Shown one piece after another: positions 1 through 5,841 of a DNA stretch of 11,197 nucleotides. The position numbers and the translations under genes are program-made. Below the pieces are notes generated by a model, which saw only the letters and a list, made by a program, of their open reading frames with translations, had not been told where the DNA came from and searched no databases. Source of the DNA: Dehalococcoidia bacterium (GTDB lineage Bacteria > Chloroflexota > Dehalococcoidia > GIF9 > AB-539-J10); NCBI GenBank assembly GCA_004376695.1, contig SOJB01000060.1, forward strand, positions 1 to 11,197, read 5' to 3'. Position 1 is the first letter of the stretch. Every line of letters starts with the position of its first letter.

Positions 1-197
1 AAGATAAGCGCCCTTGAGCGGCTTCTCAACGCGCCGCTGGCGCGGTTGACACTGCCAGGCTTTGATTACGCGAGGCCTGCGCCGGACGGACAATCACACC
101 TTTCGGGACAGCCACGACGGCATGGCATAGAAAGCAGGAGATTCGTAAAGCGTAGCCGATGATACTCATTGGACATTTCATCGGAATAGCTACTGGG
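1..197. other. Window edge, no recognisable gene
   Basis: I see no protein family here in any frame. One minus-strand frame stays open across most of the stretch, but its translation matches nothing I know. A short hairpin occupies 27-48: a nine-base-pair stem with one bulged G and a three-base loop. This may be the continuation of the decayed hyp locus to the right, but nothing in the sequence proves it. Confidence 0.4.
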
Positions 198-609
198 TCA
201 AGCTCGGCATATACTCCCGGGCTCATAGAACTCGTACGAGGCTTCTTGTTCCTGCCTGCCGGTGTTCAGACATTCCACCGATATCTTGCACCGTAAGCCT
301 GTTTCCTGCCACAGGTTCAAGCCCCTATCTACGCAGTTAGGCCCATTCGGAAGCCAGACGCCAAGGGTTCTGTGGGACAACCTGGAAGAATGAGTGACCA
401 AGGTGGAGGCAAGATCGCCTTCAATGATAGCTATGTTGAGCCTGTCCTTCAGCCTCATCAGGGTCTGCAGAATATGACTCGCCCTGTCGGCACCCGGAGC
501 TGACACGTGGCAATATCACAAATCTTTCCTTACCAAGTAGTCGTTGATTTCGCTTAGCAATGGTTTCACCAGCCTCAAGAATGTTCCAGGTGATCTCCAT
601 TCTTCTCAT
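198..609 (-). pseudogene. hypB: Broken hypB (hydrogenase nickel-incorporation GTPase)
   Basis: HypB is the GTPase that works with HypA to deliver nickel to [NiFe]-hydrogenase. Translation starts at the ATG at 609-607, sharing ATGA with the hypA stop. The first 35 residues fit the family: MRRMEITWNILEAGETIAKRN, then a strand ending VILP. Near 506 the reading frame changes by one base. The family sequence resumes in the other frame as VSAPGADRASHILQTL, followed by IAIIEGDLAST, which corresponds to the IEGD motif. The Walker A loop, normally GAGKTS, reads GADRAS, so the invariant lysine is lost. Past about 430 homology fades; an LNTG near 270 may be the remains of the next motif, and the later NKIDL-type motif is not seen. 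Frameshift and lost lysine together argue for a true pseudogene rather than a read error. The 3' limit is uncertain. Confidence 0.8.
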
Positions 610-947
610 TCCACTTCTATGCTTTCCATATAGAACTCCCGTCCCCCGCATATTTCCACATTCTGCTCCCGGCATGCAGGGCAAGACCCTAAGGTATCCT
701 GACCGTCGAAAACCGCGGAGCAGTTTCGACAACGCAGTTGAGTCGGGACTGGTTCGAAGTGGAGTACTGCTTCCTGAGCGATGGTGTCTTTGGCAAAGAA
801 ATCGAAGTAAAACTGAATACAATCGGGCACAAATCCTGACAGCTCGCCGATTACTATGTTAATCTGGGTGATCTTGCTGGATCCCGCCTCACCAGCCTTG
901 GCTAAAGCAATACTAACTATGTTTTCAGTTACTCCAAGTTCATGCAT
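606..947 (-). CDS. hypA: HypA, hydrogenase nickel-incorporation metallochaperone
   Basis: The product is 113 residues, a normal HypA length. HypA binds nickel through the N-terminal amine and His2 and passes it with HypB to the [NiFe]-hydrogenase large subunit. The protein begins MHELGVTENI, the family signature, which fixes the start at 947 even though the frame is open further upstream. The zinc site is present as C73-x2-C76 and C89-x2-C92. No convincing Shine-Dalgarno precedes the start; a possible -10 (TACAAT) lies at 978-973 on the minus strand. The stop overlaps the hypB start by ATGA, the usual translational coupling. HypA itself looks intact, but its partner hypB is broken and the DNA upstream is a decayed transporter. 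It may therefore be non-functional in practice, or served by another hypB elsewhere. Confidence 0.93.
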   Translation of the reverse strand: MHELGVTENIVSIALAKAGEAGSSKITQINIVIGELSGFVPDCIQFYFDFFAKDTIAQEAVLHFEPVPTQLRCRNCSAVFDGQDTLGSCPACREQNVEICGGREFYMESIEVE

Positions 948-970
948 TTGATTAAGCAAAGCGAGCAACA

Positions 971-1413
971 CTATTGTAGATTACTTGATTTCTCATTTCC
1001 AGTCCCGCTGACATGTTTCCGTGAAAAGACGGAGACCGCCACACAATAACGGAGGGCTAAGTAGCCACCTGTCCTGGCCAGGTGAGGTCTTGCCGCTCCT
1101 AGAGACTGACCAATGAGTATTGCCACTGCCGTCGCCAATCCGCTAAGGGGAACGTAAGCAAGCCCGAGTACCCTCATCGCCAGGGCATGTCCAGCGTAGA
1201 TAGTGAGGCCCATACTACTGACGATACCTGGATGTTCATCGCGCCCTGCGTCGCCAGTTGCTCTGCAGAGGCGGGCAAGTGGACGATTGTTTCACCTACA
1301 CTAACAGCGGTGATGACTGCCGGCCTCAGACGCCCAATGAATAGGATGGTAGTCAGAGCGAAGATTGACACTATTGCGCTCTGCAAGACAACGGGCCAGG
1401 CCAGGGTTATCAC
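971..1413 (-). pseudogene. MATE-family efflux transporter remnant
   Basis: Two overlapping minus-strand pieces in different frames read as parts of a MATE (multidrug and toxin extrusion) cation-antiport pump. Piece one (1413-1174) opens VITLAWPVVLQSAIVSIFAL and continues TTILFIGRL, like the first membrane helix and the 'VGRLGP' segment of this family. Piece two (1213-971) contains AGHALAMRVLGLAYVPLSG followed by ILIGQSLGAA, like the family's 'AAHQIALR...SFMPGFG...LVGQNLGAG' block. That block normally lies far downstream in a protein of about 450 residues, so much of the middle is missing, and a frameshift near 1200 joins the pieces. A possible LKTRREV N-terminus sits upstream near 1440 in yet another frame. 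The family is inferred from motif memory; the state as a remnant is clear. Confidence 0.65.
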
Positions 1414-1768
1414 TGTTAATGGAAGCTACTTCTCGTCTAGTTTTAAGGTTGGCCCATTGTTGTTCGTGTTGTTGATCTAGTTCATCTTGAATCTAACAGA
1501 AAACTGATAAGCCATGGCAATCCAGCCGGCAAACTCACGATTCGACCCCGCTTGAGTTGAACGAATAGGATGCTCGCCAGTATGGGAAGCCTTCATAAAG
1601 CTGCAAGACGTGGGCTCTGGTGTTCGCTCCCCGGTGGGAATGCGAAAGGCAGTGATTTCGAAAACGAAGAAGAGCGAAGGCACTCCTCATCTCAGTTAGA
1701 TGTGCTGCACTGGCATCAATTCTAGCGTTAACCAGAGACCAAGGGATACTGCCATCTCGCTGAGAGAG
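1414..1768. other. Gene-free stretch, probably decayed sequence
   Basis: No protein family, RNA gene or repeat can be recognised here. Two overlapping minus-strand frames (1477-1683 and 1535-1813) stay open for 68 and 92 codons. Neither has a ribosome binding site or any motif I know. The stretch lies between the terminator of the nifU-fmdB operon and the broken MATE gene, so it may be older decayed coding DNA on the minus strand. Confidence 0.4.
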
Positions 1769-1769
1769 T

Positions 1770-1811
1770 GAAAAAACAGTTGCCCGTCGGCCTTGACCCC
1801 GACAAGCCGAC
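1770..1811 (-). terminator. Rho-independent terminator downstream of fmdB
   Basis: On the minus strand the arms at 1811-1803 and 1795-1786 form nine base pairs with one bulged C and a seven-base loop. A run of six T follows about nine bases after the stem (1776-1771). The T run is further from the stem than in classic terminators, so it may be weak. It lies about 160 bases past the fmdB stop and fits the end of the nifU-fmdB transcript. Confidence 0.6.
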
Positions 1812-1968
1812 AAAGCAGACAGGCCTACCCACAGATTCAGTTATGAAACAAGCCCGCGGCACGGGGACATATCGTTCAGAGCCGAGGCCAACCCTGGTGA
1901 TCACCTATGAGCCGCTTTGCCGTCCGTTCTGGGCATTCACAGGAACGATACCCTGGTAAACAAGACAA

Positions 1969-2202
1969 CTATGTTTTGCATGTGTTACAGCTTGTGGCAG
2001 AGCATGTACCGCAAGACGCGCTTCCGCCGATGGGAGCAGATACTCCTTCACCGCTCTTGGAAAAGGAAGCGAAAGATGACAGTATTCTTCTACTGCTATT
2101 GCGACACCGGGGACAGGAGGCATCTTCGTTTGCCTGACTCTGGCGGCAAAGCAGTTCGAACCTGAGATTGCAGTCAGGGCACAGATATTCATAGATGGGC
2201 AT
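1969..2202 (-). CDS. FmdB-family zinc ribbon protein
   Basis: This 77-residue protein opens MPIYEYLCPDC, the hallmark of the FmdB / CxxC-CxxC-SSSS family of small zinc ribbons, named from a putative regulator of formamidase. The zinc knuckles are C8-x2-C11 and C30-x2-C33. A low-complexity Ser/Gly linker then leads to a second cysteine cluster, C64, C67, C72 and C75, which could bind another metal. I chose the ATG at 2202 over the frame's earlier start (2223) because the family begins MPIYEY and because GAGAGG stands just before it. It begins ten bases after the stop of the Cys-rich gene, so the two are probably co-transcribed. Its biochemical role is not known; the operon with NifU suggests metal or redox homeostasis. 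Confidence 0.88.
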   Translation of the reverse strand: MPIYEYLCPDCNLRFELLCRQSQANEDASCPRCRNSSRRILSSFASFSKSGEGVSAPIGGSASCGTCSATSCNTCKT

Positions 2203-2212
2203 CTCTATCCTC

Positions 2213-2437
2213 TCACTTATCAAACGCTCTCAGGAATACTTCCGGGACTTGAGGAACCTGGCCGTCCGTCCATGTCTTAAGACAACCAAGGCAGCAGAAG
2301 CTATGATGCTCAACTACTCCCGGACCTGCCCATTTAGAAACCATGAGCCACCCGTTGAGCACCTCGCAAGGTCGCTCCCCTGCACTATGTGTCACCCTTT
2401 CACCGCAACAGTTGCAGATAGTATGTGTCCGGGACAT
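2213..2437 (-). CDS. Small cysteine-rich protein, putative metal-binding
   Basis: I do not recognise this 74-residue protein as a named family. It carries seven cysteines: C8, C10, C11, C24, C48, C49 and C52. The pairs C8-x2-C11 and C49-x2-C52 would make a four-cysteine metal knuckle, with the rest available for a second ligand set or redox use. Two tryptophan motifs (NGWLMVSKW, LKTW) lie between and after the knuckles. There is no signal peptide or membrane segment. A clear AGGAGG sits a few bases before the ATG at 2437, so this is a real gene. It lies between nifU (54 bases upstream) and fmdB (ten bases downstream), which suggests an Fe-S or zinc-linked role. The gene call is firm; the function is unknown. 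Confidence 0.8.
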   Translation of the reverse strand: MSRTHTICNCCGERVTHSAGERPCEVLNGWLMVSKWAGPGVVEHHSFCCLGCLKTWTDGQVPQVPEVFLRAFDK

Positions 2438-2491
2438 ATGGCCTCCTGCTCGGTGCGCCTCTCATCCCTTTAGTGGAATTAGGCCCACGGA

Positions 2492-2710
2492 TCAGACGGC
2501 TACCACCTCCTTAACTTCCGGCACCTGTTCCTTGAGCACTCGCTCAATGCCATTCTTCAACGTCATACTCGCCATGGGGCATCCCCCGCAGGCGCCGGTC
2601 AACTTCACTGTCACCACTCCATCCTTGACATCTATCAGCTGGACATCTCCTCCATCAGCCAACAGTGCCGGCCTCACCTGTTCCAGGGCTGCCTGTACCT
2701 TTTCTCGCAT
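2492..2710 (-). CDS. NifU C-terminal-domain (Nfu-type) Fe-S scaffold protein
   Basis: This 72-residue protein consists only of the NifU C-terminal (Nfu) domain. Such proteins assemble or carry a [4Fe-4S] cluster, held across a dimer by a CxxC pair, and pass it to apo-enzymes in the cytoplasm. The motif GACGGCPMA supplies C41 and C44, preceded by the conserved LLADGGDVQLIDVKDG. The length is typical of stand-alone Nfu domains. AAGGAG precedes the ATG at 2710, and a near-consensus promoter stands upstream, making this the first gene of the nifU-Cys-rich-fmdB operon. The neighbouring Mo cofactor and hydrogenase maturation genes imply many Fe-S enzymes as clients, though no direct link is visible. 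Confidence 0.93.
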   Translation of the reverse strand: MREKVQAALEQVRPALLADGGDVQLIDVKDGVVTVKLTGACGGCPMASMTLKNGIERVLKEQVPEVKEVVAV

Positions 2711-2769
2711 TTCTCTCTCCTTATCTGTCCGCCTTCCAGATCATCCGGTCACTCGGACTTCCAAGGCTA

Positions 2770-2798
2770 AATATAGAGCGAAAGTTACTGATTGTCAA
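2770..2798 (-). promoter_or_regulatory. Sigma-70-type promoter of the nifU operon
   Basis: The minus strand reads TTGACA (2798-2793), a 17-base spacer, then TATATT (2775-2770). That is a perfect -35 and a -10 with one mismatch at ideal spacing. Transcription should begin near 2763, leaving a leader of about 50 bases before nifU. In that leader GTCCG and CGGAC could pair as a small hairpin. Confidence 0.82.
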
Positions 2799-2850
2799 AC
2801 CAGCAACATCGGCCCGTTACCGGGCATCATTGCAGCGCTGACCAAGTGAG

Positions 2851-2904
2851 CTCGAGCAATCTTGTGGAGAAGGGTCGGACTGCCTCACTCCGCTCGCAAT
2901 GACC
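2851..2904. repeat. Degraded ATTGCGAG-type intergenic repeat
   Basis: The minus strand of this stretch carries TCATTGCGAGCGGAGTGAGG and ends with AGATTGCTCGAG. It resembles the short, partly palindromic intergenic element seen in many copies in Dehalococcoidia and other environmental genomes (GTCATTGCGAGGAGCG ... GCAATCT type). Only one imperfect copy is in this window. Translated, such elements give the 'HCERSEA' string often mis-annotated as protein. It lies between the two divergent promoters. Repeat status is from memory of the motif, not from copies seen here. Confidence 0.55.
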
Positions 2905-2957
2905 AGTCACCGCAAATGCGAGTGACAAGGAAGCTGGTATAGAGAATGGAGATAATC

Positions 2958-2963
2958 TATAAT
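2958..2963 (+). promoter_or_regulatory. -10 element of the moeA operon promoter
   Basis: A perfect TATAAT lies 22 bases before the moeA ATG. The -35 position (2935-2940) reads TGGTAT and is poor, so the promoter may be activator-dependent or weak. Transcription from here would start near 2970, just before GGGAG at 2972-2976. This excludes the upstream in-frame ATG at 2946 and supports the start at 2985. Confidence 0.55.
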
Positions 2964-2984
2964 ACGGTTCTGGGAGTTTGGCGC

Positions 2985-4259
2985 ATGATTTCTGTCGACC
3001 AAGCCTTGAACAGTATTCTGAGCTACGTTGACGTTCTCGAGCCCGAGCCAAAGCCCATTCTGGACTGCCTGGGGCAGGTTCTGGCTGAGGATGTCTATTC
3101 TGCCATTGATGTCCCGCCACTGGACAATTCTGCCATGGATGGTTACGCCCTGCGGGCTGAGGATGCTCTCGGTGCCGGTCAATCCTCCCCCAGGTGTTTA
3201 ACCGTTCTCGGAGAACTTGCTGCCGGGTCCGTGCCGACAGAGCAGGTCCGGCCGGGGACCGCGATCCGCATTATGACGGGAGCGCCGCTGCCGCAAGGTG
3301 CTGATACCGTGGTTCGGTTTGAGGATACCGATGAACTCGGCCGCAGATCAGCAGGCGGCGTCCTCTCGCAAATCGGAATACTGCGCCAGGCGAAGAAAGG
3401 TCTGAATGTGCGATGCAGAGGCGAGGACATCGCGAGGGGAGACCTGGTTCTAAAGAAAGGAAAGCTGCTTCGTCCTCAGGAGATAGGAATGCTGGCCTCT
3501 TTGGGACGCGCCACCGCGCTTGTTATCCGCCGCCCAGTTGTTGCCCTTCTCGCTACGGGAGATGAGCTCATCGCTGTCGATCAGCCACTGGCTCCGGCTA
3601 AGATTTATGATAGCAATACCTATGCCATTGCCGCCCAAGTCTCCCGCTACGGTGGAGTTCCCAAGATCCTGGGCATAGGGCGTGATTCCGTTCGGTCTCT
3701 GACTGAGAAGATCGACCAGGGCCTGGATGCAGACATGCTCATTACCTCCGGGGGTGTGTCTCAGGGGGATTACGATATGGTGAAGGACGTGCTGGCACAG
3801 CGCGGAGAGATTAGCTTCTGGACGGTTCGTATGAAGCCGGGAAAACCCCTTGCCTTTGGAACGATGACGAAGATGGAAGGAGAGAAAGAACGAAAGGTGC
3901 CCCATTTGGGATTGCCCGGGAATCCCGTCAGTTCCATGATTACCTTTGAGCAGTTCGCCCGACCCGCCATACTGAAAATGATGGGACGGGAAAACCTGGC
4001 AAAGCCAACTATCCGGGCGATCATTGACAATGATATTGCGAACAATGATGGGCGCCGCATCTTCGCCAGGGTGATTGTTGCCAAGCGCGATGGTCAATAC
4101 TATGCCTCCCTCACAGGCCCCCAGGGCTCGGGAATCCTCACATCCATGGCAAAGGCAAACGGCCTGGCTGTCATCCCGGAAAGCAGCAAGGGGGTTAAGG
4201 CCGGAGATATGGTGGATGTGCAGATGCTGGATTGGACAGAGGAGCAGAGCGGGGTCTGA
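2985..4259 (+). CDS. moeA: MoeA, molybdopterin molybdenumtransferase
   Basis: MoeA inserts molybdate (or tungstate) into adenylylated molybdopterin, the last step of basic Mo cofactor synthesis, in the cytoplasm. The 424-residue product has the usual length and domain order. The N-terminal part has DNSAMDGYA (residues 47-55), followed by the RIMTGAPLP loop. The central MoCF-binding domain has TSGGVSQGDYD (254-264), MKPGKPLAFG and LPGNPVSS (310-317). The C-terminal beta domain ends with SKGVKAGDMVDVQML. I chose the ATG at 2985 because the family starts near here, GGGAG precedes it, and the earlier ATG at 2946 lies upstream of the -10 box. The stop is directly followed by the mobB start with no gap, so the two are translationally coupled. 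Confidence 0.95.
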   Translation: MISVDQALNSILSYVDVLEPEPKPILDCLGQVLAEDVYSAIDVPPLDNSAMDGYALRAEDALGAGQSSPRCLTVLGELAAGSVPTEQVRPGTAIRIMTGAPLPQGADTVVRFEDTDELGRRSAGGVLSQIGILRQAKKGLNVRCRGEDIARGDLVLKKGKLLRPQEIGMLASLGRATALVIRRPVVALLATGDELIAVDQPLAPAKIYDSNTYAIAAQVSRYGGVPKILGIGRDSVRSLTEKIDQGLDADMLITSGGVSQGDYDMVKDVLAQRGEISFWTVRMKPGKPLAFGTMTKMEGEKERKVPHLGLPGNPVSSMITFEQFARPAILKMMGRENLAKPTIRAIIDNDIANNDGRRIFARVIVAKRDGQYYASLTGPQGSGILTSMAKANGLAVIPESSKGVKAGDMVDVQMLDWTEEQSGV

Positions 4260-4802
4260 ATGTTGCCGATTGTTTCCATCGTGGGCAAATCGCAATCCGG
4301 TAAAACAACGCTTATGGAGCAGCTTATTGCTGAGTTCAAAAGGAGAGGCTATAGAGTTGCTGCCCTGAAGCATAGTCGAGAGGGGATGGAAGTAGACCGG
4401 CCGGGCAAAGATAGCTGGAGGTTCGCCCAGGCAGGCAGCGATGCCGTATTGGTTAGCTCGCCTGGCAAGCTTGCCCTTATCAAGAGCGTGGAGCACGAGC
4501 CTGATATTCAGGAGATCATGCGGATGATCGGCCCTGATTTCGACATCATACTCGCTGAAGGATTCAAGAAGAGCAACATTCCCAAGATTGAGGTGTACAG
4601 AAGAGAATTGGGCAGTGACCTGTTGTGTTCACACGGGGAGCTTTCGGCCGTCATCACCGATGGGTCACTGAATAGCGATATCGTTCAGCTTCCATTGGGC
4701 GATACGGTGGCAATAGCCGATTTCATAGAACAGACTTTCGTCCTGGAAGGCCAGGGCAATACTGTTCCCACCTCTCCCATGCAGGAAGATGGTCAGGCGT
4801 AG
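4260..4802 (+). CDS. mobB: MobB, molybdopterin-guanine dinucleotide biosynthesis adaptor
   Basis: MobB is a GTP-binding P-loop protein that assists conversion of Mo-molybdopterin to the guanine dinucleotide form used by DMSO-reductase-family enzymes such as formate dehydrogenase. The 180-residue product has Walker A GKSQSGKTT at residues 9-17, then the typical AALKH segment, DRPGKDSWRFAQAGSD, and LAEGFKKS, a conserved late motif. Length is normal for stand-alone MobB. Its ATG follows the moeA stop immediately (TGAATG), and mogA starts two bases after its own stop. The guanylyltransferase MobA is not in this window. The last 20 or so residues, rich in polar residues, are not conserved in the family as I know it. 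Confidence 0.92.
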   Translation: MLPIVSIVGKSQSGKTTLMEQLIAEFKRRGYRVAALKHSREGMEVDRPGKDSWRFAQAGSDAVLVSSPGKLALIKSVEHEPDIQEIMRMIGPDFDIILAEGFKKSNIPKIEVYRRELGSDLLCSHGELSAVITDGSLNSDIVQLPLGDTVAIADFIEQTFVLEGQGNTVPTSPMQEDGQA

Positions 4803-4804
4803 AG

Positions 4805-5302
4805 ATGTTAGCCGCAGGAATATTGACGATCAGTGACAAGGGGGCAAGAGGGGAACGCCGGGACAAGAGCGGGGAGGTCATTCGTGAAATCCTTAGCAGT
4901 ATGGGTGTTCACATTGCCAATTACGAGATCGTTCCTGATGAGAAGGATCTCATTGCTGAAACACTGATTGAATGGGCAGATGAAGGGAATCTGGACGTGC
5001 TGTTCACCACGGGCGGAACAGGACTTACACCCAGGGATGTTACCCCAGAGGCAACCCTTTCCGTGGTCGATAGAGTTGTCCCCGGTTTTGCCGAGGCGAT
5101 GAGAGCCGAGAGCCTGAAGAAAACTCCCATGGCCATGCTCAGTCGGGCGGTTGTCGGCACCCGCGGGAGATGCTTGATTGTCAATCTGCCGGGAAGCCCC
5201 AGGGCCGTACGTGAATGCCTCGACGTGATACTACCAGCGCTGCCCCACGCTGTGGAAACGCTCAAAGGCCAGACAGGCGATTGTGGGGCAGCTCAGAACT
5301 AG
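4805..5302 (+). CDS. mogA: MogA/MoaB-type molybdopterin adenylyltransferase
   Basis: This family adenylylates molybdopterin using ATP, giving the substrate for MoeA. The 165-residue product is a single MoCF-binding domain. It shows LTISDKGARGERRD near the N-terminus, TTGGTGLTPRDVTPEAT (68-84) as the substrate-binding core, DRVVPGFAEAMR and NLPGSPRAVRECL (127-139). MogA and MoaB are close paralogues; the context with moeA supports the adenylyltransferase role, but MoaB would be an equally fair name. It starts two bases past the mobB stop and ends the operon. No clear terminator follows. Confidence 0.9.
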   Translation: MLAAGILTISDKGARGERRDKSGEVIREILSSMGVHIANYEIVPDEKDLIAETLIEWADEGNLDVLFTTGGTGLTPRDVTPEATLSVVDRVVPGFAEAMRAESLKKTPMAMLSRAVVGTRGRCLIVNLPGSPRAVRECLDVILPALPHAVETLKGQTGDCGAAQN

Positions 5303-5507
5303 ATCCCCGAGCTGTCTCCAGCCTGCCTTATCTGTTGTTAACCAGCCATAGGAGTCCCAACACAATCTCGCCTGTACAAGGAATCGCCTGAGCTGACTCC
5401 ATCCGCCTTGCTACGACACGATGCCGGTATCATAGGCGGAAAAATCTCACATGCTTTAAGCTGACTCATGTGCTTTCATATCTCAGAAATGATATACTGA
5501 AAGAGCC
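5303..5507. other. Intergenic region between mogA and the padR gene
   Basis: No gene is visible here. A seven-base-pair inverted repeat (5402-5408 with 5434-5440) encloses 25 bases. It is followed by an A run, not a T run, so it does not make a plausible plus-strand terminator. The right end holds the padR promoter and inverted repeats described separately. Confidence 0.5.
5448..5498 (+). promoter_or_regulatory. padR promoter with inverted-repeat candidate operators
   Basis: TATACT at 5493-5498 is a good -10 box, ten bases before the padR ATG, so the message would be almost leaderless. No good -35 is seen. Two inverted repeats lie here: CACATG-N13-CATGTG (5448-5472), and ATATC-N8-GATAT (5478-5495), which overlaps the -10. 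PadR repressors often bind inverted repeats in their own promoters, so autoregulation is inferred. Confidence 0.45.
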
Positions 5508-5837
5508 ATGTCTCAATCTTATATCGGCCAGTTACTGCGGGGTGTCGTCGAGCCTTTGCTGCTTTTCATTATCGCCGACCTGCCTGTGCACGGCTATGAG
5601 ATTGCGAGAGAACTCGAACGAAGGAGCGAAGGATACTTCGATCTTACCGCAAGCACCCTCTACTCTGCGTTACGCCGCTTGGAACGCAGAGGGCTTGTGT
5701 TAAGCTCATGGCAGCAGGTTACCAAGCAAAAGCGACGGTACTATCAACTGACCGAGAAGGGTCGCCAGATACTGTCCCAAGAACTGGCTCAGTGGCAGCA
5801 GTTTCTTGGTGCCACTGACAGGATCATAGACAGCTAG
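5508..5837 (+). CDS. PadR-family transcriptional regulator
   Basis: PadR-family proteins are dimeric winged-helix repressors, usually released by a small effector or stress signal. This 109-residue protein holds the N-terminal winged helix-turn-helix: LLLFIIADLPVHGYEIARELE (18-38), the recognition segment TLYSALRRLERRGLV (50-64), and the wing KRRYYQLTEKGR (75-86). It is short, like the subfamily without a long C-terminal helical domain. A weak GAAAGAG lies before the ATG. The promoter carries inverted repeats that could be its own operator. Four bases after the stop a metallo-hydrolase gene begins, so the two probably form one transcript, and the regulator may control the hydrolase. Confidence 0.9.
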   Translation: MSQSYIGQLLRGVVEPLLLFIIADLPVHGYEIARELERRSEGYFDLTASTLYSALRRLERRGLVLSSWQQVTKQKRRYYQLTEKGRQILSQELAQWQQFLGATDRIIDS

Positions 5838-5841
5838 CATA

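Noticed and set aside
27..48. Hairpin flanked by CAAC and GTTG, recalling an integron attC site
   Set aside because: The flanks do not satisfy RYYYAAC and GTTRRRY, the size is too small, and no cassette or integrase is near.
500..510. Programmed frameshift in hypB
   Set aside because: No slippery run or downstream structure is evident, and the P-loop lysine is lost beyond the shift, so the product would be inactive in any case.
1550..1580. TpsiC-arm-like GGGTCGAATC on the minus strand, hinting at a tRNA
   Set aside because: No acceptor stem, D arm or anticodon arm can be folded around it.
2343..2849. Plus-strand open frame of 168 codons across nifU
   Set aside because: It is opposite two well-supported minus-strand genes and their promoter and has no recognisable motif.
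3450..4496. Long open frame of 348 codons on the minus strand opposite moeA and mobB
   Set aside because: Its protein shows no family motif, while the plus strand has clear MoeA and MobB motifs throughout; it is a coding shadow.
5402..5440. Inverted repeat after mogA as a terminator
   Set aside because: The seven-base-pair arms enclose 25 bases and are followed by A residues rather than T.
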